Source: Massilia sp. R2A-15
Lineage (GTDB): Bacteria; Pseudomonadota; Gammaproteobacteria; Burkholderiales; Burkholderiaceae_D
Assembly (NCBI RefSeq): GCF_030704305.1
Contig: NZ_CP131935.1
Coordinates: 3,906,001 to 3,970,000 of the forward strand
Direction: 5' to 3'
DNA length: 64,000 nucleotides
Part shown: piece after piece, positions 1-8,289 of the stretch
How positions within the stretch are numbered: position 1 is the first letter of the stretch
How the letters are laid out: the number at the start of each line of letters is the position of its first letter
Position numbers and translations under genes: made by a program
The notes under the pieces: generated by a model
Seen by the model: only the letters and a program-made list of their open reading frames with translations
What the model was told of the DNA's origin: nothing
Database searches by the model: none

Positions 1-549
1 GCCAGCATCGGCTTCGGCGCCGCGCGCCGCGTCCAGGTCGTCGACATGAGCAGCGGCGCGTTCCTGGCCGACACGACGCTGCCGATCACTGCCGACTGGT
101 GCTCCGGCATCAGCATGGTTTCGTTGCAACAGGGCGCGGCGATGAGCTGCCTGGGATACGTTGACGGTGTGCGCGCAGCCCGGCTCAACGATAACGGCAG
201 CCTGCAACTGGCCGCGGGCGGCGCCCTGCCCAACGCCAAAATCCAGGCGCCGTGGCTTCAGCAGCCCGATGGCAACACGATGGTGGGCGGCGCCGGCGGC
301 GATCTGGTCGTCGCGGCCCATCAGTACGGCCGCTACTGGGCGGCGGACACGGCCGACTCGCACTGGATCACGGTGTTGCGCACGGATTCGTCCGGCGGCG
401 TGCTGTCGCAGGGCGTCCCCAAGCTGCTGGCGCGCGTGCCTGGCGACATGATGTACGCGTCGTACATCCTTCCGATGGGGAACCGCGTGATGGTCATCGG
501 CGCCGACGGCGGCGGCTGGCTGCGCGCGGTGGCGGTGTGGCGCGGCTGA
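1..549 (+). CDS. C-terminal part of an unknown protein (5' end outside window)
   Basis: The reading frame is open from base 1 to the TGA at 547-549, so the gene starts upstream of the window. The visible ~182 residues are rich in Gly, Ala, Ser and short hydrophobic strands (for example MVGGAGGDLVVAAHQYGRYW), which looks like beta-rich, possibly propeller-like repeats of a secreted or surface protein. I see no catalytic motif. An in-frame ATG at 46 could act as a start, but nothing resembling a ribosome-binding site precedes it, and coding-like sequence continues upstream. It is followed by a repeat element and then by a convergent protease gene. Function unknown. Confidence 0.6.
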   Translation, partial: ASIGFGAARRVQVVDMSSGAFLADTTLPITADWCSGISMVSLQQGAAMSCLGYVDGVRAARLNDNGSLQLAAGGALPNAKIQAPWLQQPDGNTMVGGAGGDLVVAAHQYGRYWAADTADSHWITVLRTDSSGGVLSQGVPKLLARVPGDMMYASYILPMGNRVMVIGADGGGWLRAVAVWRG

Positions 550-572
550 TGCCGCGCTGAAGAAGATAAGCT

Positions 573-672
573 GTCGTACCTGCGCAGGCAGGTACCCATA
601 CTGAGCATGTTTCACCTCGACGGCGCGCTCAGTATGGGGGAAACGCATGCGTTCCCCCTGCGCGGGTACGAC
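573..672. repeat. 100-bp two-armed palindromic repeat (family B)
   Basis: The outer arms GTCGTACC (573-580) and GGTACGAC (665-672) are complementary, as are CCCATACTGAGC (595-606) and GCTCAGTATGGG (627-638). Each half also holds its own small palindrome (CCTGCGCAGG; GGAACGCATGCGTTCC with one extra A). A second element of the same architecture and the same 100-bp length lies at 33707-33806, and a degenerate half at 61878-61900. This looks like a REP/BIME-type intergenic element. It separates two convergent genes. Confidence 0.75.
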
Positions 673-705
673 GGTCCTTAGGCTGAGCGCGCCGAGCTGC
701 TCCCG

Positions 706-2298
706 CTAGCGTTCCTTCTTTTCCTTCTTCTCTTCGCGCTGACGTTCGCTCAGCTCGCGTTCGCGCGCGTCGATCATGGCCAGGTCGTAGAACGAGGCGT
801 CGGGCGCCTTGCGCGCGATGCCCAGCTGGTCGACCGCCGCCGGCACCGCGCCGCTCAGCACGTACGACTCGGCCAGCGCCAGGTGCTGCAAGGTCAGCTT
901 GCCCTGCGCCGCGTAGGTCTTGGCGAGCAGGTCGTACAGTTTCGGCTCCTCGCGGTACAGCCGCACCTGCTCGCGCAAAAAGACGGCGGCCTGCTCGAGC
1001 TTGCCGGCGGCGATCATCGCGTCCGCGTACTGGCGCGCGATGCCGCGCGAAAGCGGGAACAGCTGGTGCGCCTGTTCGGCTTCCTTCAGCGTCTGCGCCG
1101 CCTGCGTTGCCGGCTGGCCCGGCGCCAGCTTGATTTCCAGCGCCAGCGCGGCGAACATCTGCGGCGCCTCCGACGGCGCCGGCCCGCCCGACAATACCGC
1201 GCCGGCGGGGGGCTTCATTGTGGCGCGCGCCTTGTCCAGCCATTCGTCCGCCCTGGCCAGTTCGCCGCGCTTGAGCGCAAGGTAGGCCAGGCCGTACTGC
1301 GCCGCCGCCTTTTGCTGGCGGCTTTGCTGCTGCAACTGGGTCTCGAACGCGATCTGCGCATCGCGCCGGCCCTGCGCGGATTCGTCCTGCAGCACGCGGG
1401 CGCGCGAGCGCACCAGGAAAAATTCGAGGCCGTCCACGCGCGCGCGCCGCGGCGTTTCGCGGATGCGCGCCTGGATGTCCGAGATGCGTTCGGAGGTCAG
1501 TGGATGGCTCATCAGCCAGGGCGGCGTCAGGTCCGAATAGACCTTGGTTGCCGCCTGCATGCGCTGGAAGAACGCAACCATGCCCGACACGTCGTAGCCC
1601 GATGCGCCCATGATCTGGAAGCCGACGCGGTCGGCCTCGCGCTCGGCGTCGCGGCTGAAATTGAGCTGGCGCTGGATCGCCAGGCCCTGTCCGCCCATCA
1701 GCACGCCCATCGCCGCGTCCGGCCCCGCTTTCGAGGCCAGCGCGGCGAGGATGAGCGAAGCCAGCGGCATCAGCGCGTCCTGCTTCTGCTGGCCGATCGA
1801 GCGCGCGATGTGGCGCTGGGTGACGTGGCCGATCTCGTGCGACAGCACCGAGGCCAGTTCCGATTCGTTCTGGGCCGCCAGCAGCAGCGCCGAGTGCACG
1901 GCGATGAAGCCGCCGGGCAGCGCGAACGCATTGAGCATCGGATCGCGCACGGCGAAGAAATAGAAATCGGCGCCGGTTTCGCCGCGCGCGCCGGGATAGG
2001 TCGCGACCAGGCCGCTGCCGAAGTTGTTCAGGTATTCGAGGATGACATCGTCGTCGAGGAAATCGCGGTCGCGCCGGATCTCGTGCATGATCTCCTCGCC
2101 CAGCTTGCGCTCGAGCACCGGCGACAGGTCGCCGCGCGCGCTGTCGCCCAGCAGCGGCAGGCTGGTGTTGTTCGGTTTGCCCAAGGCCTGGGCGGCGGCC
2201 GGCGCCACGGGCAGCGCGGCGATCGCGCAAATGCAGGCCGCCGCAAGCAGGCGGCGCGGGCGCAGAAGCTGGAATGGAGGATCGATTTTCGATTTCAC
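706..2298 (-). CDS. M48 family metalloprotease with TPR-like C-terminus (BepA/YfgC-like)
   Basis: Predicted periplasmic zinc protease of 530 residues. A basic N-terminus and hydrophobic stretch (about 14-37, ending APAAAQA) form a signal peptide. The zinc motif HEIGH lies at 154-158, and the [10 protein letters not shown] segment (217-226) should supply the third ligand. The C-terminal half is alanine-rich and helical with TPR-like repeats, as in BepA, which acts on outer-membrane protein assembly. The open frame extends 150 codons further upstream, but that part is antisense to moaC. The GTG at 2298 is the first start that gives a signal peptide. A TATGAT hexamer ends only 6 nt before this GTG, so the mRNA may be leaderless. 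It is divergent from moaC. Confidence 0.88.
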   Translation of the reverse strand: MKSKIDPPFQLLRPRRLLAAACICAIAALPVAPAAAQALGKPNNTSLPLLGDSARGDLSPVLERKLGEEIMHEIRRDRDFLDDDVILEYLNNFGSGLVATYPGARGETGADFYFFAVRDPMLNAFALPGGFIAVHSALLLAAQNESELASVLSHEIGHVTQRHIARSIGQQKQDALMPLASLILAALASKAGPDAAMGVLMGGQGLAIQRQLNFSRDAEREADRVGFQIMGASGYDVSGMVAFFQRMQAATKVYSDLTPPWLMSHPLTSERISDIQARIRETPRRARVDGLEFFLVRSRARVLQDESAQGRRDAQIAFETQLQQQSRQQKAAAQYGLAYLALKRGELARADEWLDKARATMKPPAGAVLSGGPAPSEAPQMFAALALEIKLAPGQPATQAAQTLKEAEQAHQLFPLSRGIARQYADAMIAAGKLEQAAVFLREQVRLYREEPKLYDLLAKTYAAQGKLTLQHLALAESYVLSGAVPAAVDQLGIARKAPDASFYDLAMIDARERELSERQREEKKEKKER

Positions 2299-2304
2299 GG
2301 TGCT

Positions 2305-2310
2305 ATCATA
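2305..2310 (-). promoter_or_regulatory. Candidate -10 element for the M48 protease gene
   Basis: TATGAT on the minus strand, 6 nt before the GTG start at 2298. No convincing -35 box is present. If this is the -10 element, transcription would begin at or next to the start codon. Confidence 0.4.
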
Positions 2311-2377
2311 CCCGCAACTGCCGCGCCGGCAGCATGCCGCGGCCAACCGAAACAGTTTGTTACCACCTCCCCCTTCG

Positions 2378-2884
2378 ATGAGCAAAGCAACCACCCACGA
2401 TTCCGGCCTGACCCATTTCGACAGCACCGGCCAGGCCCACATGGTCGACGTCGGGGCCAAGGCCGACACCCAGCGCGTGGCCGTCGCGGCGGGCACCATC
2501 CGCATGAAGCCGGAGACGCTGGCGCTGATCGTGTCGGGCACGGCGAAAAAAGGCGACGTGCTGGGCATCGCGCGGATTGCCGCCATCATGGCCGCCAAGC
2601 GCACCAGCGACCTGGTCCCGCTGTGCCATCCGCTGGCGCTGACACGGGTGACGGTGGACTTCGAGGTGGACCAGGGCGCCAGCAGCGTCCACTGCCGCGC
2701 GCAGGTGGAAACCTTCGGCAAGACCGGCGTGGAAATGGAAGCGCTCACTTCGGTGCAAGTTGGCCTGCTGACGATCTACGACATGTGCAAGGCGGTCGAC
2801 CGCGGGATGGTGATGACCAATGTGCGGGTGCTGGAGAAGCACGGCGGCAAGTCGGGCGACTGGACGGCGCACCTCGATAGTTAG
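2378..2884 (+). CDS. moaC: Cyclic pyranopterin monophosphate synthase MoaC
   Basis: MoaC carries out the second step of molybdenum cofactor synthesis, converting the cyclic GTP intermediate made by MoaA to cyclic pyranopterin monophosphate in the cytosol. The 168-residue product has the family's hallmark stretches: [16 protein letters not shown] near the N-terminus, [11 protein letters not shown] in the middle, [10 protein letters not shown], and the C-terminal [11 protein letters not shown]. Length fits the family (about 160). The ATG at 2378 matches the family N-terminus; the frame is open further upstream only through sequence antisense to the M48 gene. No other moa gene is adjacent. Confidence 0.96.
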   Translation: MSKATTHDSGLTHFDSTGQAHMVDVGAKADTQRVAVAAGTIRMKPETLALIVSGTAKKGDVLGIARIAAIMAAKRTSDLVPLCHPLALTRVTVDFEVDQGASSVHCRAQVETFGKTGVEMEALTSVQVGLLTIYDMCKAVDRGMVMTNVRVLEKHGGKSGDWTAHLDS

Positions 2885-2988
2885 CTGCTGCGGTTGCTGC
2901 ATTGCGACTAGCCGCCGGAATTGACATGCGCCGCGACACTGCAGACAAACTTCGTTAAACTTGGAGCACCAGACGAAGGGAGGGCGTG

Positions 2989-3186
2989 ATGACAACCCTG
3001 CTGCACGGAACCGAGGAAAAGCGCCAGCTTGATCCAATCACCAAAGAGCCGGTGTATGCCGACTCTGTGGAGGGACGTCGCGCGCGCCGCATGGACGCGT
3101 TGAAACTCATTGCAGGCATTTGGAAGGATCGCACAGACATTCCGGCGGACGGCGTCGAGTATCAGCGCCAGCTGAGGGAAGAATGA
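2989..3186 (+). CDS. Small antitoxin-like protein (VapB-type partner)
   Basis: 65 residues, mostly charged. A helical, Arg-rich middle (VEGRRARRMDALKLIAGIWK) is followed by a hydrophilic tail ending RQLREE. A strong Shine-Dalgarno sequence GGGAGG lies 5 nt before the ATG at 2989; the GTG immediately upstream is too close to it. Its stop codon overlaps the start of the PIN-domain gene (ATGA at 3183-3186), the usual layout of type II antitoxin-toxin operons. I do not recognise a standard AbrB or ribbon-helix-helix domain, so the antitoxin role rests on size and context. It probably binds the toxin and autoregulates the pair. Confidence 0.72.
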   Translation: MTTLLHGTEEKRQLDPITKEPVYADSVEGRRARRMDALKLIAGIWKDRTDIPADGVEYQRQLREE

Positions 3187-3662
3187 CAGCTCAGGTCATC
3201 TTCGACACCAATATCCTCATCGATGCGACAAAAGGCTTCAAGGAGGCGCTGGACGAGTTGGCCCATTGGGACGATCCGACAATCAGCTGCCTCACTTGGG
3301 TGGAACTGTATGCCGGAGCCGATGCGGCAGACCGGCCGACACTCGATGCTTTCATGAAGCGATTTGACTTCAAAGTCATTCCGATCAACGAAAGAATCAT
3401 GGAAATCGCAGCGCAGCTGATGTCGGACCGACGCCGCAATGGGCCGAAGATTGCACTGGCTGACGCGATCATCATTGCGACCGCCGAGGTTGAAGGCCTT
3501 GTCGTCATCACGCGCAACACGCGGGACTTCAAAACCAACGTCCGCGTACCTTACCAGTTAGAAACGCAATCCGTCATCACTGTCGTCAACCACAACCCGC
3601 CCGGCGAATCGCCACTCCCGCCGAGAAAAGGTAGACCGCCAACCATCACTGTGATCCGGTAA
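3183..3662 (+). CDS. vapC: PIN-domain ribonuclease toxin, VapC family
   Basis: 159-residue PIN-domain protein. Four acidic residues expected to hold the catalytic metal are visible: D8 (FDTNILID), E41 (WVELYAG), D94 (ALADAIIIATA) and D115 (ITRNTRDF). VapC toxins are Mg-dependent endoribonucleases that cut tRNA or rRNA and are neutralised by the co-encoded antitoxin. The start at 3183 overlaps the upstream stop, so translation is probably coupled. After the core, which ends near RVPYQL (121-126), there is an unusual proline-rich tail of about 33 residues. The pair sits alone between moaC and the PilZ gene, consistent with an acquired module. Confidence 0.88.
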   Translation: MTAQVIFDTNILIDATKGFKEALDELAHWDDPTISCLTWVELYAGADAADRPTLDAFMKRFDFKVIPINERIMEIAAQLMSDRRRNGPKIALADAIIIATAEVEGLVVITRNTRDFKTNVRVPYQLETQSVITVVNHNPPGESPLPPRKGRPPTITVIR

Positions 3663-3779
3663 ATGACGCCACAGCAATGGATGTGGAATCCTTCATTAGC
3701 ATCCTAAAGTCGAACGCTGCGCCATCCGGATGCGGCTTAGTGCATACTATTGACCCTATCATAACGATTATTTGGACCA

Positions 3780-4487
3780 ATGGACAACGAGCAGGGTACG
3801 CAAAAGCCGCAGGAACTTGAATTCGAGGCCATGAACCTGCAGGTCGGCGGGCGCCTTCAGTTCCTGACGTACCGCAGCATCAAGCCGGTTCAGCACTTTT
3901 CAACGCTGATCGGCTACGTCAAGGACGAGTACATGATCGTCAAGATCCCCACCGACAACGGGGTGCCGATCGCCTTGTCCGAGGGCGAAAAGCTGACCAT
4001 CAGGGTGTTTTCCGGCGTGACCGTCTGTTCGTTCGACTGCACCGTGGCGCGCGTGTTCGGCCGCCCGCTGCTGTATGCGCACATTACCTTCCCCACCTCG
4101 ATCCACGGCACCAGCCTGCGCGCGGCGATGCGCGTGAAGGTGGACATTCCGGCGCAGGTGACCGGGTCGCGCATGGGTTCGGCGCCGATCAACTGCTTCC
4201 TGGTAAACCTGAGCGTGACCGGGGCGCTGATCGAATCGCCGCGCCGCCTGCCGTCGAACGATGAAATGGTGACGCTGCAGTTTTCGCTGACCGCCCCTGG
4301 CGACAAGCAGGTTGCCGTATCCACCCGCGCCACCATCAGGAACGTCAATGTGCTGCAGCCTTCGTCCGACCGGCTCGAGGTGTTCACCTACGGGGTGCAG
4401 TTCGTCGAACTCGATCCGTCGCACCAGATGCTGGTGCAGAACATGACCTACGAAGCGCTCATCGCCGACCGCCAGAAAATCGTCTAG
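3780..4487 (+). CDS. PilZ domain protein with YcgR-like N-terminal domain
   Basis: 235 residues. The N-terminal ~105 residues resemble the YcgR-N/flagellar-brake beta domain, and residues ~112-225 form a PilZ domain that normally binds cyclic di-GMP. The arginine motif is present as R114-AAM-R118. The second motif (usually D/NxSxxG) reads N143-L-S145-V-T-G148. The gene converges on a pilin glycosyltransferase and lies 1.5 kb from pilA, so a role in pilus or surface motility control is plausible, although flagellar braking is the better-known function of this architecture. The 117-bp upstream gap holds no further gene. Confidence 0.85.
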   Translation: MDNEQGTQKPQELEFEAMNLQVGGRLQFLTYRSIKPVQHFSTLIGYVKDEYMIVKIPTDNGVPIALSEGEKLTIRVFSGVTVCSFDCTVARVFGRPLLYAHITFPTSIHGTSLRAAMRVKVDIPAQVTGSRMGSAPINCFLVNLSVTGALIESPRRLPSNDEMVTLQFSLTAPGDKQVAVSTRATIRNVNVLQPSSDRLEVFTYGVQFVELDPSHQMLVQNMTYEALIADRQKIV

Positions 4488-4489
4488 CG

Positions 4490-5965
4490 TCAGAAGTATC
4501 CCGCCAGCCAGATGCGCGGGTGGCCGTAGCCGTTGTACATCGCCGCCTCCCTGGCCGACAGCGGCTCATTGCGCACACGTTGCGGCAGCTCGGGCGCAAC
4601 GCCGATGGCGATTCCCGCCGCCGCCAGCAGCATCAGCACCGCACCCGGCAGAAGGTTCGCGCGGCGCCGCTCCCCTCCACTTCCGCTTCCCCGCAACGAC
4701 AGCGTCCAGCCGGCCGCGCAGCCGATATACAGCGCGATCCACAATTGGCTCACCGGCATGACGAGCAGGCCCGAGACCAGGCCGTCCACCAGGATGGCCG
4801 CGCCGATGGCGATCCAGGCCGCCAGCATGTGTTGGTTGCCGGCGTCACCGGCCGCAATGCGCGGCGCGGTGCGCAGCAGCGAGCGCAGCGCGTAGCCGAT
4901 CGCGGCGCACAGGAACAGCAGTCCCGGTATGCCCCATTCGGCGCCGATCTGCAGGATCCAGTTGTGCGGATGCGCGCCGTTCTGGATGTCGATGGCGTAA
5001 TGGCCGAAATGCATCGGGCCGGCGCCGAGCACAGGATGCGCGGCAATCAGTTCCAGCGCGCGCGTCCACAGCGGCAATCGCGCCGAGGTCGGGTCGATGG
5101 CCGTGCGCTGCGCCACAGCGCCAAGCAGGCCGGCAGGACCGAGCCCGAGCGCCATCGGCAGGAGGGCGAACAGCAGCGCGTAGATCGCCAGTCCGCCGCA
5201 CGCGGTCACGACCATCGCCTTGCAGTAGCCGTACGCGTGGCGGCGGCGCAGGACCAGGGCCACGACGCAGCCGGCCGCGATCCCGATCATGGTCCCGCGC
5301 CCGGTGGTGAGGAACAGCAGCGCCCACCAGAACGCGGTGAGGGCGAAGACCCCGCAACGGGCGATCCGCGATTTCACCAGCACGCACAACAACACCAGCA
5401 GCGGCAACGCGACCGTCTGGGCGTGATTGAGGAATCGGTAGTTGCTGAATCCCGGCGCGAAGATCTCCACGCCCGGCTGGATGTGGTTGCTCACGGCGGC
5501 GGTGTACAGCAGCGCCACTTTCAGAGCGTAAGCAGCGCAGCCGATGGCGCAGGTTTGCAGCACCAGCGCCAGGCCGGCCGTGCGGTTGCGCGAGATTTCC
5601 TGGGCGATGAATAGCGAAGCGAGCAACAGCATCAGCAGCATCGCCATCTCCAGCAGCGCGTGGCGCGCCGAAAATGCAAACAGCGCGGAGACGGCGCCGC
5701 AGGCGAAGAATCCCGCGAGCGACCAGCGCAGACCGCGCTGCTCCGGCGCATTCAGCAGGCCAGGCAGGCCGCGCAACAAGGCCCCGGCGGCGAGCACGGC
5801 GTACAGGGCGAGCTGCCAGAGCCGCTGCTCGTCATGCCCGTCGGCGAACAATGCGATGACGCCAATCCCGGCGCAGAGCTGCAGCGTTCCGGACAGCGGC
5901 AGGAATTGTTGCGTCGTCAAGTAATTCGGCCGCATCCCATCAATGGCATTGTCGCGCTGTTGCAT
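4490..5965 (-). CDS. O-antigen ligase-like membrane protein, probable pilin O-oligosaccharyltransferase
   Basis: 491-residue polytopic membrane protein with about ten to twelve hydrophobic segments and the large periplasmic loop of the Wzy_C/O-antigen ligase family; HPHNWILQIGAEWGIPG is the conserved histidine-containing signature. It lies directly downstream of pilA on the same strand, the position of TfpO/PilO in Pseudomonas and PglL-type enzymes elsewhere, which move lipid-linked glycan onto pilin. The pilin here ends in AAASGT, a Ser/Thr-bearing C-terminus compatible with that. The start ATG at 5965 follows AGGGTGAGACG. A strong terminator lies between pilA and this gene, so its expression would be lower than pilin or driven separately. 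An ordinary O-antigen ligase is the alternative. Confidence 0.8.
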   Translation of the reverse strand: MQQRDNAIDGMRPNYLTTQQFLPLSGTLQLCAGIGVIALFADGHDEQRLWQLALYAVLAAGALLRGLPGLLNAPEQRGLRWSLAGFFACGAVSALFAFSARHALLEMAMLLMLLLASLFIAQEISRNRTAGLALVLQTCAIGCAAYALKVALLYTAAVSNHIQPGVEIFAPGFSNYRFLNHAQTVALPLLVLLCVLVKSRIARCGVFALTAFWWALLFLTTGRGTMIGIAAGCVVALVLRRRHAYGYCKAMVVTACGGLAIYALLFALLPMALGLGPAGLLGAVAQRTAIDPTSARLPLWTRALELIAAHPVLGAGPMHFGHYAIDIQNGAHPHNWILQIGAEWGIPGLLFLCAAIGYALRSLLRTAPRIAAGDAGNQHMLAAWIAIGAAILVDGLVSGLLVMPVSQLWIALYIGCAAGWTLSLRGSGSGGERRRANLLPGAVLMLLAAAGIAIGVAPELPQRVRNEPLSAREAAMYNGYGHPRIWLAGYF

Positions 5966-5992
5966 CGTCTCACCCTGTCAGGTCGGAAATGG

Positions 5993-6017
5993 AAAAAAGC
6001 CGCCCGAGGGCGGCTTT
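5993..6017 (-). terminator. Rho-independent terminator after pilA
   Basis: On the minus strand AAAGCCGCCC and GGGCGGCTTT form a perfect stem with a tight loop, followed by a run of T. It lies between pilA (stop at 6037) and the ligase gene (start 5965), so read-through would set the ratio between the two. Confidence 0.85.
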
Positions 6018-6036
6018 GATACTACGGCTTGCGGTA

Positions 6037-6522
6037 TTAGGTACCCGAAGCTGCTGCTGGTGGGTTGTTCTTGATGATGGCGTTGTAGGCGGCCGAGTTG
6101 TCGGTGGCGGTCATCGAGCTGGTGTTGGTCCAGGTCACTGCCGAGGTGCCGACGGTCGGGGTCATGATGATCGTCTTGCCGGAGGTGTTCTTGCCGATGT
6201 CAGCCAAGGTCAGGGTGACTACGCCAGCGCCGGTGATGGTTGCGCCGGTGACTTCCTTGGTTGGGGTGAACGCTGGCAGGTTAGCCGCGGTGTTTGCGGT
6301 GTTGCAGTTGGCAACATCGCCGTTTTCCTGGCCGCACAGGGCTACTGCGGTCTTCAGCGAACCAGCCGACGACAGGGCGTTGGCGATCTTGGCCTTGACG
6401 GTGTAGTCGCTGTATGCAGGAATTGCCACTGCCGCCAGGATACCGATAATCGCCACGACGATCATCAATTCGATCAGGGTGAAACCAGCTTGTGCCTTCT
6501 TGACCATTTTCATCGATTTCAT
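6037..6522 (-). CDS. pilA: Type IV major pilin PilA
   Basis: 161-residue type IVa prepilin. The leader [13 protein letters not shown] is cut by the prepilin peptidase after G13. The mature protein begins with F14 (N-methylated in the family) and carries the essential Glu at mature position 5 ([20 protein letters not shown]), followed by the hydrophobic alpha-1 helix. C63 and C73 may form an internal disulfide; there is no C-terminal Cys pair. The C-terminal half is rich in Thr, Asn and Ala and ends AAASGT. The start ATG at 6522 has AAGGAG 7 nt upstream. A sigma-54 promoter lies about 57 bp upstream, and a terminator follows the gene. Used for twitching, adhesion or DNA uptake. Confidence 0.96.
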   Translation of the reverse strand: MKSMKMVKKAQAGFTLIELMIVVAIIGILAAVAIPAYSDYTVKAKIANALSSAGSLKTAVALCGQENGDVANCNTANTAANLPAFTPTKEVTGATITGAGVVTLTLADIGKNTSGKTIIMTPTVGTSAVTWTNTSSMTATDNSAAYNAIIKNNPPAAASGT

Positions 6523-6578
6523 TTTAAAGCTCCTTCGGGGTGGGTTGTTGTGTGTGTCGTGCTACTGACTTGGTATAA

Positions 6579-6595
6579 AGCAATAGCCGTGCCAG
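6579..6595 (-). promoter_or_regulatory. Sigma-54 (RpoN) promoter of pilA
   Basis: The minus strand reads CTGGCACGGCTATTGCT, an excellent match to the -24/-12 consensus TGGCACG-N4-TTGC[A/T] with the invariant GG and GC in place. Transcription would start near 6568, giving a leader of about 46 nt before the pilA ATG. In Pseudomonas pilA is transcribed by RpoN with the activator PilR. Confidence 0.9.
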
Positions 6596-6642
6596 CCCGA
6601 AAACAATGCTTTTGATTATCTTTCCGATATGAAATTAGGGTA

Positions 6643-6684
6643 GATCCGACGTTTTTTGTCGATCCGACTGACAATTCTTGTCAG
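6643..6684. promoter_or_regulatory. Candidate upstream activating sites for pilA
   Basis: Two direct copies of GATCCGAC (6643-6650 and 6661-6668) and a perfect inverted repeat CTGACAA-TTC-TTGTCAG (6668-6684) lie 50 to 90 bp upstream of the sigma-54 core promoter. That is where an enhancer-binding activator such as PilR would act. The repeats are direct observations; assignment to PilR is inference. Confidence 0.45.
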
Positions 6685-6716
6685 TTGCCCGCCGAAAATT
6701 GTCGTTTTGGCGCGGA

Positions 6717-7289
6717 TCAGCAATTTTTGGCGGCGAAGCGCATCCGGGTGCCGGTCAGTTCCAGCACGTCGCCATCACGCAGCGCGCGCGGGACGGCGGT
6801 GACGGCGTCGGCGTTGACGCGGCCCACCGCGTCGCCCTGGACCTGCGCTATATAGTAGGCGTCCGGATGGCGGCTGATCACCACCACCAGCACGCCGGGA
6901 CTGCCCAGCGTCGTCAGCGGTTTTTGCAGCGACAGGGTTTTACCGGCACTGGCGCCATTGAGGATCTCGATGCAGCCGAGCGGCGCCGGCGCCGGCGGCG
7001 CCTCCTGCGCCAGGAATTGCACCTCGTAGGTGGCGATGGCGGCCCGGTCGCCCGGCGCCAGCACCGCCTGCGCCACGCGCTGGCCGTTGACGAAGGTGCC
7101 GTTGCTGCTGCCCAGGTCTTCCAGCACCGCCTGGTCGCCGCGGCGGGTGATGGCGACATGGCGCGCACTGACGGCGCCGTTGGCGATGACGATGTCGTTG
7201 TCCGGGTGGCGGCCGATCGTCATGCGGCGCTCGGTCAGCTCGACTTGCCGCACCACCTCTTTGTTGCGCGATATGATCAGTTTGGACAT
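6717..7289 (-). CDS. FHA domain protein
   Basis: 190-residue cytosolic protein. An N-terminal forkhead-associated domain (about 1-95) binds phosphothreonine. The signature residues are visible: G26-R27, S41-x-R43-H44, and the LGSSNGTFVNG loop (59-69). The C-terminal ~85 residues show a weaker, similar beta pattern (LSLQKPLTTLGSPG...), suggesting a second, degenerate FHA-like fold without the binding residues. The start at 7289 has GGAGG 7 nt upstream. No kinase or phosphatase is adjacent. It lies between pilA and sucCD and appears to be its own transcription unit. Confidence 0.9.
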   Translation of the reverse strand: MSKLIISRNKEVVRQVELTERRMTIGRHPDNDIVIANGAVSARHVAITRRGDQAVLEDLGSSNGTFVNGQRVAQAVLAPGDRAAIATYEVQFLAQEAPPAPAPLGCIEILNGASAGKTLSLQKPLTTLGSPGVLVVVISRHPDAYYIAQVQGDAVGRVNADAVTAVPRALRDGDVLELTGTRMRFAAKNC

Positions 7290-7319
7290 TGCCGGCCTCC
7301 GCCTGGACTGTAAACGCAC

Positions 7320-7343
7320 ATGGGGAGCGTCGCCGCTCCCCAT
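7320..7343 (-). terminator. Hairpin downstream of sucCD, probable terminator
   Basis: ATGGGGAGC (7320-7328) pairs perfectly with GCTCCCCAT (7335-7343) across a 6-nt loop. It lies 50 bp after the sucD stop. The minus-strand tail GTGCGTTTA is only moderately U-rich, so termination may be partial. Confidence 0.5.
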
Positions 7344-7392
7344 ATATTCTACCTAGTCTGGCGCCGGGCAAGTTATCCCGGCAGCAAAAGCC

Positions 7393-8274
7393 TTACAGCA
7401 TGGCCTTCAGCAGACGCGCCATTTCCGATGGATTCTTGGTGGCTTTGATGCCGCACTCTTCCAGGATATCCAGCTTCGCTTGCGCGGTGTCGGCGCCGCC
7501 CGAGATCAGCGCGCCGGCGTGGCCCATTCGCTTGCCCGGTGGCGCGGTGACGCCGGCGATGAAGCCAACCACCGGCTTCTTCATGTTTTCCTTGACCCAG
7601 TACGCAGCGTTGGCTTCGTCAGGACCGCCGATTTCGCCGATCATGATGACCGCGTCGGTATCCGGATCTTCGTTGAACATCTTCATGATGTCGATGTGCT
7701 TCAGACCGTTGATCGGGTCGCCGCCGATGCCCACTGCCGACGACTGGCCCAGGCCCAGTGCGGTCAGCTGGCCGACTGCTTCATAGGTCAGGGTGCCCGA
7801 ACGCGAGACGACGCCGATGCGGCCCTTCTTGTGGATGTGGCCCGGCATGATGCCGATCTTGATTTCGTCCGGGGTGATCAGGCCTGGGCAGTTAGGACCC
7901 AGCAGCAGGGTCTTCGAGCCGGCTTTGGCCATGCGGTCCTTCAGCGCCATCATGTCGCGCACAGGAATGCCTTCGGTGATGCAGATCGCCAGGTCGAGGT
8001 CGGCTTCGACGGCTTCCCAGATCGCGGCGGCGGCGCCCGCTGGCGGCACGTAGATCACCGACACGGTCGCGCCGGTGGCGGCTTTCGCTTCCGACACGTT
8101 GGCGTAGATAGGAATGCCTTCGAAGTCTTCGCCGGCCTTCTTCGGGTTCACGCCGGCGACGAAAGCGGCTTTGCCGTTCGCGTAGTCGCGGCACATACGG
8201 GTGTGGAACTGGCCGGTCTTGCCGGTAATCCCCTGGGTGATGACTTTTGTATCTTTATTGATCAGGATCGACAT
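7393..8274 (-). CDS. sucD: Succinate-CoA ligase (ADP-forming), alpha subunit
   Basis: 293-residue alpha subunit of succinyl-CoA synthetase, the TCA-cycle enzyme that makes ATP from succinyl-CoA. The N-terminal CoA-binding Rossmann fold begins MSILINKDTKVITQGITGKTG. The phosphorylated active-site histidine lies in the GKRMGHAGALISGG segment near the C-terminus. Length is typical. It sits 15 bp downstream of sucC and is co-transcribed with it. Confidence 0.97.
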   Translation of the reverse strand: MSILINKDTKVITQGITGKTGQFHTRMCRDYANGKAAFVAGVNPKKAGEDFEGIPIYANVSEAKAATGATVSVIYVPPAGAAAAIWEAVEADLDLAICITEGIPVRDMMALKDRMAKAGSKTLLLGPNCPGLITPDEIKIGIMPGHIHKKGRIGVVSRSGTLTYEAVGQLTALGLGQSSAVGIGGDPINGLKHIDIMKMFNEDPDTDAVIMIGEIGGPDEANAAYWVKENMKKPVVGFIAGVTAPPGKRMGHAGALISGGADTAQAKLDILEECGIKATKNPSEMARLLKAML

Positions 8275-8289
8275 GTTATTTCCTTCGAA

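Noticed and set aside
883..2880. 665-codon open frame on the plus strand across the M48 protease
   Set aside because: It is antisense to a gene with clear motifs, rich in Arg and Ala as expected for a shadow frame in GC-rich DNA, and has no ribosome-binding site.
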